From Candidatus Gastranaerophilales bacterium (GTDB taxonomy: Bacteria > Cyanobacteriota > Vampirovibrionia > Gastranaerophilales > Gastranaerophilaceae): a stretch of 64,000 bases of DNA. The stretch spans positions 27,552 to 91,551 of the forward strand of contig CAJUKY010000003.1 of NCBI GenBank assembly GCA_910587055.1, in the 5' to 3' direction. Shown in pieces: positions 25,684 to 33,044 of the stretch (position 1 is its first letter; every line of letters starts with the position of its first letter). The notes beneath the pieces were generated by a model that worked only from the letters and a program-made list of their open reading frames with translations, searched no databases and was not told where the DNA came from. A program made the position numbers and the translations under genes.

Positions 25684-26436
25684 TTGAGCGAACAAAGAGT
25701 TTCAGAATTATTTTTAAATAATATTTACGTATTGCCTTTATGGGTAAAACAGGTAATTTATCTTAAAACAAAAGAAAAATTAACTGAAGAATTGGCTGAA
25801 TTTTTGGATTTGTTAAATCCTGAAAATCTTATGCAGCATTATATACCCGAGCTTACTTTTAAAGGAAAAAGAGAACTTGAAAAAAGAGAATTGGGGCTTC
25901 CTGAAAACTTTTATATTTTCCTTTCAAACTGTGCGCATGAAAATGATTTATTTGAAATAACACTTTCTAATTACTGGACAATGGCTGAAACTTCAAAGAT
26001 TTTTGTTCGAAGCGTTGAATTAGAACTTGTTAACCTGCCCGAATCAGAAAAAACCTATGCCGTTTCGCAATTTTTAGCAGGAAAAATCAGAACAGGTGAA
26101 GTTTTAAAGAAACTTGGAAAAATTGATATAACCCAGCTTGAAAAAGCAATCAGAGAACAAAAAGAAAGACAAAAACGCGGCGAAAATATTAAAATCGCAG
26201 ACTGCATGATTTCTTTAGGATATATTACAGAAAAAGACGTTAAGGTTCTTCTTGCATTCAAAGAAGAATCAAGAAAAAGATTTATCATGGGCATGGGCTT
26301 ATCATTCATCAAAGCCGATACGCCGTCTGATCAGCAAAAAATCTATGCAAATATGCAAAGACAAATGAAAAAACTTGATCAGGAAAATAAAATTCTTAAA
26401 AACAGATTAAGAAAAATCCTTAATATTCAAGAGTAA
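25684..26436 (+). CDS. MshEN-like (GspE N-terminal type) protein with a novel N-terminal half
   Basis: This 250-residue protein must start at TTG 25684: an in-frame stop lies just before it and AAGG stands about nine bases upstream. The C-terminal half resembles the N-terminal domain of type II secretion/type IV pilus ATPases. KIRTGEVLKKLGKIDITQLE leads to KAIREQKERQKRG, and ADCMISLGYITEKDVKVLL follows, the 'LGExLIExGxIT' pair known in MshE-type c-di-GMP binding domains. There is no ATPase domain, so it is a stand-alone regulator or adaptor. Residues 1-120 match nothing I know. A short coiled coil ends the protein. It sits 15 bases before the asparaginase gene. A link to the GGDEF/HD-GYP protein at 10058 or to pili is conceivable but untested. 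Confidence 0.65.
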   Translation: MSEQRVSELFLNNIYVLPLWVKQVIYLKTKEKLTEELAEFLDLLNPENLMQHYIPELTFKGKRELEKRELGLPENFYIFLSNCAHENDLFEITLSNYWTMAETSKIFVRSVELELVNLPESEKTYAVSQFLAGKIRTGEVLKKLGKIDITQLEKAIREQKERQKRGENIKIADCMISLGYITEKDVKVLLAFKEESRKRFIMGMGLSFIKADTPSDQQKIYANMQRQMKKLDQENKILKNRLRKILNIQE

Positions 26437-26451
26437 TAAGGGATTTTAATA

Positions 26452-27432
26452 ATGAATTTTCCGATTTATTTCCCCGCGATAGATTTAATGCGCGGGGATT
26501 TTATCGACCAGAGATATTTTGCAATTGCATCCTTTTTTAAAATGGAGAATTTTTCCTGCGAAGAACCTCTGCAAGAAAAAGTTATATGCGGGGAGCATAA
26601 TAACTATCCTTTCTTTTTAAGAAGCCTGCTAAAGCCAATACAGGCAAGTATTGTGGCTGATTTTAATACAAAAGAGTATTTTAATTTTTCAGATGAAGAA
26701 ATTGCAATAATGCAAGCCTCCCATGCAGGAGAAGAAATTCACACAAATCTTGTTTTATCGATATTAAAAAAAACGGGTCTTGATAAAACTTATTTAAAAT
26801 GCCCCGCAATTGAACCGTTAAATCCAAATGTATTAAAAAACGGCACCCTGCCTGAAAAAATTCATAACAATTGCTCTGCAAAACATGCCATGATGCTTGC
26901 TCTGTCAAAACAGCTTAATTTTCCATTAGATAGTTATACAAATGTTAACCATCCTTTGCAAAAATTAATATATGAAAAAATCCGCGAGCTTTCAGAATAT
27001 AATAATCCTCCGCAGGCTTGTGACGGATGCACTCTTCCCGTATGGGGTCTGCCGTTTGAAAACATTGCAAAAGCTTTCTTTAAACTTTATAACAATAAAG
27101 AATATGAATTTTTAAAAACAGCATATATTAAAAACCCGTATATTATAGGCGGAACAGATAATTCAGGCTTAAGGCAGGATACTTTAATAATGAAATTAAA
27201 CCCTGATTTAATCTCAAAAACAGGTGCAGGCGGGTTTTTATCAATTTATAACAATAAAACGAGTGAATTTCTTCTTATAAAGATGGCACAGGATAATAAT
27301 AAAGTCCGCATACTTCTTGCGGCAGATATTCTAAGGCAGCTCGGGTGGATAAAAGAAAACCCGCTTGATTATAATTTTTATAATGAAAATAATGAATCCG
27401 TCGGGCTCTACAGGGTAAATGCTAAATTATAA
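26452..27432 (+). CDS. Asparaginase family protein (L-asparaginase II type)
   Basis: This 326-residue enzyme belongs to the asparaginase II family (PF06089 as I recall). Diagnostic stretches are QASHAGEEIHTNLVLSIL, HNNCSAKHAMMLALSKQL and QACDGCTLPVWGLPF, and the C-terminal part contains GTDNSGLRQD and KTGAGGFLSIY. The usual SGKHAGML element reads SAKHAMML here, a Gly-to-Ala change in a conserved spot. Amidohydrolysis of L-asparagine to aspartate is the family activity; whether the variant is active is unknown. There is no signal peptide, so it is cytosolic. It lies 15 bases behind the MshEN-like gene, perhaps co-transcribed. Confidence 0.8.
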   Translation: MNFPIYFPAIDLMRGDFIDQRYFAIASFFKMENFSCEEPLQEKVICGEHNNYPFFLRSLLKPIQASIVADFNTKEYFNFSDEEIAIMQASHAGEEIHTNLVLSILKKTGLDKTYLKCPAIEPLNPNVLKNGTLPEKIHNNCSAKHAMMLALSKQLNFPLDSYTNVNHPLQKLIYEKIRELSEYNNPPQACDGCTLPVWGLPFENIAKAFFKLYNNKEYEFLKTAYIKNPYIIGGTDNSGLRQDTLIMKLNPDLISKTGAGGFLSIYNNKTSEFLLIKMAQDNNKVRILLAADILRQLGWIKENPLDYNFYNENNESVGLYRVNAKL

Positions 27433-27482
27433 CCTGCAAAACAAAGGTGGTTTTTAATTAAATTTTAGTGTAATATTTTTTT

Positions 27483-27950
27483 ATGGCACTGGATCATGTT
27501 AATACAATAGCTAAAGATAACCTTAAAAATAAGGTTTATAAAGAACAAAAAAAGAAGAATACCAAAATCAGATTTTATCATTCTTTTGTAACGGTTGTTC
27601 TTCTTTTATGCGTGTTTCAAATAGGCTACAGTGCACTTTTAAATATTTCAAAAATTGTAATTTACAGAGCAAAAATAATAAAATCAAACGATTTAAAATT
27701 AAAAGCACAAAAAAGAAATGAAAAATTAAAAGAAGAATTAAATAATTTTAATTCAATGCAAAGGGTTGAATCCATTGCAAGAAATAACCTGAAAATGGCT
27801 GCCGAAAATGAGGTTTTAGTTATAATAAATGAACCGGAGCCTGAAACTTATGTTCCAAAAACATTTAAGCAAAAACTTATATTCTTCTTTGAAGAAAATA
27901 TTGCAAAGAAATTTGTACAGCAGGATTCAATAACAACAGGAATTCAATAA
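27483..27950 (+). CDS. Septum formation initiator-like (DivIC/FtsB/FtsL-like) protein
   Basis: A 155-residue single-pass membrane protein with a basic cytosolic N-terminus (about 1-33), one membrane helix at about 34-54 (FVTVVLLLCVFQIGYSALL), and a coiled coil at about 62-95. RVESIARNNLKMAAENEVLV (about 96-115) then matches the terminal box of DivIC/FtsB proteins that fold around the end of the coil. A further 40 residues follow. Such proteins bridge early and late divisome parts at the septum. No other cell-division gene adjoins it. It ends close to a hairpin terminator. Confidence 0.7.
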   Translation: MALDHVNTIAKDNLKNKVYKEQKKKNTKIRFYHSFVTVVLLLCVFQIGYSALLNISKIVIYRAKIIKSNDLKLKAQKRNEKLKEELNNFNSMQRVESIARNNLKMAAENEVLVIINEPEPETYVPKTFKQKLIFFFEENIAKKFVQQDSITTGIQ

Positions 27951-27955
27951 AACTC

Positions 27956-27988
27956 AAAGCCGGCTCTGTTTATTAAAGAACCGGCTTT
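27956..27988. terminator. Hairpin terminator between the DivIC-like gene and the 50-residue ORF
   Basis: AAAGCCGG (27956-27963) pairs with CCGGCTTT (27981-27988) with a 17-base loop that can pair further (CTCT/AGAA region). The T-run is on the minus side (GAGTTTTATT), so it is best suited to end the minus-strand ORF at 28049; read on the plus side it is weaker. Confidence 0.65.
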
Positions 27989-28048
27989 CAGCTGTTGTTA
28001 ATGTTGTTTGTTATGTGCGAATTAGTGCGTTTGAAGATTTTCAAGATG

Positions 28049-28201
28049 TTATCTGAACATAACTACGTTGGTTTTGCCCGCATTGTTATCCAGAGATTTA
28101 ATTGCACAAAGAGCCATCATCCTGCGTTTTTTTGCTCCGTTTATCATCATTTCTATGCAATTAAAACTATTGCTCTGCGGTTTTGTACTCTTCTTTAACA
28201 T
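28049..28201 (-). CDS. Candidate 50-residue basic protein
   Basis: On the minus strand, AAGGA with a seven-base gap precedes ATG 28201, opening a 50-codon frame: a very basic start (MLKKSTKPQSNSF), then CIEMMINGAKKRRMMALCAI and a short tail ending VVMFR. A longer frame from 28237 has no such site. It lies in an otherwise empty 422-base gap and is followed by a hairpin with a T-run on its strand. A TTGTAA...TATAAA pair farther upstream could be its promoter. Charge and size would suit a nucleic-acid or ribosome-associated peptide, but I know no homologue. It might be spurious. Confidence 0.4.
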   Translation of the reverse strand: MLKKSTKPQSNSFNCIEMMINGAKKRRMMALCAIKSLDNNAGKTNVVMFR

Positions 28202-28320
28202 CTGAAAATCCTTATAATTTGCCATGTGCGTTGACAATTATTAAATCGGTATTTTTAAATGAAAACTTTATATTTTCATCATTTATTGTTACAAAAGTTT
28301 ATAATAAAATTCAGCACTAA

Positions 28321-28354
28321 AAAAGCAGGCTTATTCCTTTAATAGCCTGCTTTT
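28321..28354 (-). terminator. Terminator behind the glutaredoxin gene
   Basis: AAAAGCAGGC (28321-28330) pairs with GCCTGCTTTT (28345-28354). Read on the minus strand, the stem is followed by TTTTTTAG. It lies 19 bases behind the glutaredoxin stop and ends the TPR-glutaredoxin transcript. Confidence 0.85.
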
Positions 28355-28372
28355 TATCTAAAATAAAATATA

Positions 28373-28624
28373 TTAAAATTTAATTTTTCCATCCTCATAA
28401 GCGGCAATTAAATCAGTATATCCGCCCAGTCTTTCACCGTCAATTATAATCTGGGGAACCGTTACATCGCCTTCAATACAATATTTTTCGCCGAGTTTTT
28501 TTCTCATTTCTTCTTCATTGCCGTCAATTTTATATTGCGTAAAATTAACATTATGTTCATTTAAAAAAGCAAGTGCGCGTTTGCAAAAAGGGCAGTAGTC
28601 AAGTGTATAAATTTCAACGTTCAT
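28373..28624 (-). CDS. grxC: Glutaredoxin (dithiol, CPFC type)
   Basis: This 83-residue glutaredoxin has the redox motif YCPFCKRAL (Cys at about 11 and 14), the cis-proline loop VTVPQIIIDG and the glutathione-side GGYTDLIAAYEDG, all in the usual places for GrxC-type proteins. It reduces disulfides or glutathionylated proteins in the cytosol. The ATG overlaps the stop of the preceding TPR gene as ATGA, so the two are translationally coupled. A terminator follows. Confidence 0.92.
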   Translation of the reverse strand: MNVEIYTLDYCPFCKRALAFLNEHNVNFTQYKIDGNEEEMRKKLGEKYCIEGDVTVPQIIIDGERLGGYTDLIAAYEDGKIKF

Positions 28625-29121
28625 TTTTTAATCCTCTCTAAAATTTTTACTACACTGTCCTTTTCATCTTCCGCTATATCAAGTTTCAAATAGTCTTCAA
28701 AATACTCAGCGGCGCTTTCCATATCGCCTCTTGCCATAAACAGCATGCCGAGTTTTTTATACGCAAAAGGGAAATTTTCATTTACGGTTATTGCCTTTAA
28801 ATATGCCCCTATTGCTTTATCTATCTGTTCATCTGCCTGATAAGCTTCACCGAGCATGAAATATAATAAAGAGCTTTGAGTTTTTTCCAACACCAATTCT
28901 AAATTACAAACAGCCGAAGAGTAATTACCCATCTCCATAAATATTCTGGCTAATTCGTAATTGTAATCCACATTATCAGGTTCATCTTCCGTTGCAATTT
29001 GAAGCATTTCAATTGCATCATCGTATCTGCAATCGGCTATCAGGCTTCTTATAAAATCAAGTCTTGAAAGTTCCGCCTGCTGAGTATCATCTTTTTGTTG
29101 ATTTATTTCTTTTTTATCCAT
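28621..29121 (-). CDS. Small TPR protein coupled to glutaredoxin
   Basis: This 166-residue protein has four TPR units (about 22-155), including CRYDDAIEMLQIATEDEPDN, YNYELARIFMEMGNYSSAV and YKKLGMLFMARGDMESAAEY. The first 20 residues are polar. There is no signal peptide. TGA at 28621-28623 overlaps the glutaredoxin start by 4 bases. That coupling suggests a shared function, perhaps organising a redox or chaperone step, but nothing in the sequence says which. It is divergent from the YebC-like gene, 38 bases away. Confidence 0.85.
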   Translation of the reverse strand: MDKKEINQQKDDTQQAELSRLDFIRSLIADCRYDDAIEMLQIATEDEPDNVDYNYELARIFMEMGNYSSAVCNLELVLEKTQSSLLYFMLGEAYQADEQIDKAIGAYLKAITVNENFPFAYKKLGMLFMARGDMESAAEYFEDYLKLDIAEDEKDSVVKILERIKK

Positions 29122-29159
29122 AAAATTATTATATAAGGAAAACTAAAAAAGGAAATAAT

Positions 29160-29951
29160 ATGTCAGGGCATTCAAAGTGGGCAAATATTAAACATAAAAA
29201 AGCAAAAGCAGATGCTGCGCGCGGTGTAAACTTTGCTAAATTTTCAAGAGAAATAATTATCGCAGCAAAAATGGGCGGAGGAGACCCCGCGGGAAATTTC
29301 CGTTTAAGAACTGCAATTGATAAAGCAAAAGCAGGCGGATTGCCCAACGATACAATTAAAAGAGCCATTGAAAAAGGTGCAGGCGGCGGAGGCTCCGAAA
29401 ACTTTGAAGAACTAACATATGAAGGATACGGTGCAGGCGGTGCCGCAATTTTTATTGAAGCTGCAACCGATAACAAAAACAGAACCGCAGGAGATATCAG
29501 AAGCTATTTTACAAAATTTGGCGGAAACCTTGGCGCAGACGGCTGTGTGGGCTGGATATTCGAGCCCTGCGGTATGCTTACCTTTGATAAAATAGTTGAA
29601 CCTGAGGATAAAAAGAGCAAGGAAAAGCCGAAAGAAATTACTCTGGATGAAATTTTAGAAGCAAGTCTTGAATTTGAACCAAAAGATGTTTTTGAAGAGG
29701 ATGACGAGATAAAAGTAACAACAACGGTTGAAAACTTCCAAAAGACCGTTGAAGGCTTTGAAGGATTAGGCCTGAAACCAAAAACGGCAGAACTTACGAG
29801 AATTCCTTCAAATTCAACGGAAATAACCGATGCCGATACTGCTAAAAAAATTCTTCTTCTGATGGAAAAGCTTGAAGAACATGATGATGTTCAAAACGTT
29901 TATTCAAACTTTGATATCGACGAAGATTTAATGAATTCAATAAATCTGTAA
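29160..29951 (+). CDS. yebC: YebC/PmpR family protein
   Basis: A 263-residue member of the YebC/PmpR/TACO1 family with the invariant start SGHSKWANIKHKKAKADAAR, then GKxFxKxxREI-like VNFAKFSREIIIAAKMGG, and GYGAGGAAIFIEAATDNKNR and LGADGCVGWIFEP. Family members act as transcription regulators or as translation factors for stretches of prolines. It is about 15-20 residues longer than usual because of a Lys/Glu-rich insert near 150-180 (DKKSKEKPKEITLDEILEAS). AAAAGGAAAT precedes the ATG. The helicase-nuclease gene starts 21 bases on. Confidence 0.93.
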   Translation: MSGHSKWANIKHKKAKADAARGVNFAKFSREIIIAAKMGGGDPAGNFRLRTAIDKAKAGGLPNDTIKRAIEKGAGGGGSENFEELTYEGYGAGGAAIFIEAATDNKNRTAGDIRSYFTKFGGNLGADGCVGWIFEPCGMLTFDKIVEPEDKKSKEKPKEITLDEILEASLEFEPKDVFEEDDEIKVTTTVENFQKTVEGFEGLGLKPKTAELTRIPSNSTEITDADTAKKILLLMEKLEEHDDVQNVYSNFDIDEDLMNSINL

Positions 29952-29972
29952 AGAAAGGTAAAACCCTTATAA

Positions 29973-32900
29973 ATGGCAGCACAGACAGCATCTGAAATGA
30001 TTTTGCCAAAAAAAATAACCCCTAATGCAAGACAGCAAGAGGCAATTGATACGCTTTTAGGTCCCGTAATGCTTCTTGCAGGCCCGGGTACGGGAAAAAC
30101 ATTTACTTTGATTGAGCGCATTAAAAGTATGCTGAATCAAGGGGTAAAACCGTCAGAGATTTTATGCTTAACTTTTTCAGAAGCCGCAAGCTCTGAGATG
30201 AAAACAAGGCTTGTAAAAACCATGGGAGAAAATAATACAGGGGCAATGAGCGTCTGCATTTCAACTTATCACAGTTTTTGCAAGGATATTATTGACCGTT
30301 TCCCGAGCAAATTTGAACTTCTTGATAACATTCAAGTCGTAGATGATATTACAAAACAAACCATCGTAAAAGAATGTATTGATAAATATCACGCAGATAA
30401 AGGGATTGAATTTTTAAAGGATAAATGGAATAACCGCTACCACTATGTAAGCCAGATGATTTCAGCTATTGACCTAATTAAAAGAGAACGCATCACAAGA
30501 GAAGAATATTTTGAATACTTTAATTCAAACCCTGATTGGCTGCCAAAACTTGAAGAATTAAAAATTGAATACAAAGAAAGAGAACAAAAAGGCAAACTTG
30601 TAAAAACTTTTGTTGAAAAAATTGAAAAATTTGAAAACAAACTCGGCAAAGCAAAAGAATTTTACGAAATTTGCGAGCTGTATGAACAGGGGCTCCGCCA
30701 GCATAATTTAATAGATTTTTCCGATATGCTGAATCTTGTCTTAAAAACACTTTTCTATGATGATGAGCTTTTATATGAAATTGCTTCAGGATTTAAATAT
30801 ATCCTTGTTGATGAATATCAGGATACAAACTCGGGACAAAATGAACTTATTTTTAATATTGCACGCGGCGCAAAGACGGATAATGTTTTTGTTGTAGGGG
30901 ATGATGACCAGATTATTTATTCTTTTCAGGGTGCAAGGTGCGACAACCTTAAAACATTCCTTAAAAAATACCCTGAAACAAAAGTAATCTGCTTAAAAGA
31001 AAATAACCGCTCAAGCCAGCTTGTGCTTGATTTTGCGGAAGATATAATAAAAAATGATAAATCCCGCCTTTCAAATGACCCTGAATTTAAATTACACAAT
31101 ATTGATAAAAAACTCATTGCAAAAAACGAAAATGTAATTAAAAAAGAAGAAAAAATTCAATTTTCATTCTATTCAAACACCCTGCAGGAAAACAATGATA
31201 TAGTTGATAAAATTGAAAATCTTATAAAAAAAGGAATTGAACCGAAGGAAATTGCAATTTTATCAAAAAGAAACGACCTTTTAATTCCTTTTGCAAAAAT
31301 TCTAAAGGCAAAAAATATTCCGTATCAGCTAAACAGACAAAAAAGCGTTTTTGAAATTCCCGCTTTTATTATTTCTTATTTTTATTTAAAATGTCTTGAT
31401 AATACTTACACTGGTGCGGACAAGCTTTTCGGGCTTCTTGTAAATGAACCGTTTTTAATTGATGAGAGAGATTATTTCGAGCTTTTAAGATTAAACCGCA
31501 CAGGAAACCTTGATGCCGATAAAAAAAGAACCTTTTTTGACAATATCAAAGAAAACCTTGAAACCGTTTTTAAAGATTCAAAAAAAATTCATGATTTCTA
31601 CTCAACATTTATAGAATTAAAAAAGCAAAAATCCGCTAAAAGCCTCTCTGCTATAGTATATGATGTTATTTTAAAAACAGGAATTTTAGAATACTTTTCA
31701 AACAGAGCGGATGAAAAATTTGAAAACCTTGCCGCCATAAAAAGACTTCTGCAGGAAGTTTATTCTTATGTATCATTACATAAAACGGCAGCCCTGTCTG
31801 ATTTTATGAGCCATCTGGATACATATTTAAAGCAGGGCATAAAGATGGAAATTGAAAAAAAACCTTATTGCGGCAATGCTGTTCAGCTTTTAACCTATCA
31901 TGGCTCAAAAGGAAGAGAATTTGAATATGTATTTTTGCCCCAATTGACTGCGCGCCTTTGGGAAAAATCCCGTTCGCCCGTGAGTCTTGATATACCGGTT
32001 CAAAAATCACAATTTCTTGATGATAAAGAAGAAAATAAAAAAGCGGAGCAGTTGAAACTTTTATTTGTAGGTATTACGCGCTCAAAATTCGGTCTGTATT
32101 TAAGCTATGCAAATTGCGATGATGAAATGAACGTTCAGGCTATGAGCGAATATTTATCATCAGATATGTTTAATAATCCTGCAATGTGCGATAAAAAGAC
32201 TTTTGATACAAACCTTGAAGGGTATATGGAAGAGCTTAAACGCTCACTTCTGTATCAAAATTCATCAGATGTTCAAAATGAATTAAAACAAAGAACCGAT
32301 GATGTTACGGTCAGCGCTTCCGCTTTAAATGAATATTTAAGCTGCCCCAAAAAATATTATTATTCAAGCATTCTTAATATCCCCGTATATTTTGAGGAGG
32401 TTGACAATCTTTCATTCGGTTCTGCTGTCCACTTTGCTCTTGAAAAAATGGCAAGAAGCGGAAAAGAACGGGGGAATTACCCTTCTCTTGATGAAACTCT
32501 GGCATTTTTTAAAGAAAAGATGAATACTCTTGAATTTAAAGATGAAGAATCGAGACAAAATTTTATGCAGCGCGGAGAGGATATCTTCAACGAAAATTAT
32601 TTAAAATTAACGGAAACTCCGCTTGAAAATATTATTGCAAGCGAATTAAGACTTGAGACAAAAGAAGACGGATATACTTTAAAAGGCTTTGTGGACAGGG
32701 TTGTAAAAGCCGGCGGTAAATTATACATTTATGATTTTAAAACAGGATCTGTTAAAAAGATTAAACCCGATGAAGATTATCATAACCAGCTCAGGTTTTA
32801 TAAATATTTATATGAAAAAATAAACCCGGGGGCTGAAATTTGCGACTGTTCGCTTTTATATCTTGAAAAAGGTTTTACATATTCAAATGCAAACCTGACG

Positions 32901-33044
32901 GAAGAAGATAATATTGAAATTGAAAATAAAATTAAAGATTTTGTTTTAAATGTTAAAAATTTGAATTTTGAGCCTACACCATCAAATGAAGCTTGCAAAT
33001 ACTGCCCTTATACCATGATTTGCAAACTTGCAATGAAGGATTAA
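29973..33044 (+). CDS. UvrD/PcrA-type helicase fused to a RecB-like Fe-S nuclease
   Basis: A 1023-residue ATP-dependent DNA helicase-nuclease. The SF1A helicase core covers about 12-700: Walker A LLAGPGTGKTFTLIERI, motif Ia TFSEAASSEMKTRL, motif II VDEYQDTNSGQNELI, motif III VGDDDQIIYSFQGA, motif V-like LLTYHGSKGREFEYVFLPQL and motif VI LLFVGITRSKFGLYLSYA. The C-terminal PD-(D/E)XK domain (about 770-1020) has SALNEYLSCPKKYYY, GFVDRVV, YIYDFKTG and HNQLRFYKYLYE, ending in CKYCPYTMIC. The lone Cys in the LSCP box with this CxxCx5C set gives the four ligands of the AddB/Cas4 Fe-S cluster. Both activities look intact. It probably works in double-strand break repair or DNA uptake, and comEC is its tail-to-tail neighbour. 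Confidence 0.9.
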   Translation: MAAQTASEMILPKKITPNARQQEAIDTLLGPVMLLAGPGTGKTFTLIERIKSMLNQGVKPSEILCLTFSEAASSEMKTRLVKTMGENNTGAMSVCISTYHSFCKDIIDRFPSKFELLDNIQVVDDITKQTIVKECIDKYHADKGIEFLKDKWNNRYHYVSQMISAIDLIKRERITREEYFEYFNSNPDWLPKLEELKIEYKEREQKGKLVKTFVEKIEKFENKLGKAKEFYEICELYEQGLRQHNLIDFSDMLNLVLKTLFYDDELLYEIASGFKYILVDEYQDTNSGQNELIFNIARGAKTDNVFVVGDDDQIIYSFQGARCDNLKTFLKKYPETKVICLKENNRSSQLVLDFAEDIIKNDKSRLSNDPEFKLHNIDKKLIAKNENVIKKEEKIQFSFYSNTLQENNDIVDKIENLIKKGIEPKEIAILSKRNDLLIPFAKILKAKNIPYQLNRQKSVFEIPAFIISYFYLKCLDNTYTGADKLFGLLVNEPFLIDERDYFELLRLNRTGNLDADKKRTFFDNIKENLETVFKDSKKIHDFYSTFIELKKQKSAKSLSAIVYDVILKTGILEYFSNRADEKFENLAAIKRLLQEVYSYVSLHKTAALSDFMSHLDTYLKQGIKMEIEKKPYCGNAVQLLTYHGSKGREFEYVFLPQLTARLWEKSRSPVSLDIPVQKSQFLDDKEENKKAEQLKLLFVGITRSKFGLYLSYANCDDEMNVQAMSEYLSSDMFNNPAMCDKKTFDTNLEGYMEELKRSLLYQNSSDVQNELKQRTDDVTVSASALNEYLSCPKKYYYSSILNIPVYFEEVDNLSFGSAVHFALEKMARSGKERGNYPSLDETLAFFKEKMNTLEFKDEESRQNFMQRGEDIFNENYLKLTETPLENIIASELRLETKEDGYTLKGFVDRVVKAGGKLYIYDFKTGSVKKIKPDEDYHNQLRFYKYLYEKINPGAEICDCSLLYLEKGFTYSNANLTEEDNIEIENKIKDFVLNVKNLNFEPTPSNEACKYCPYTMICKLAMKD

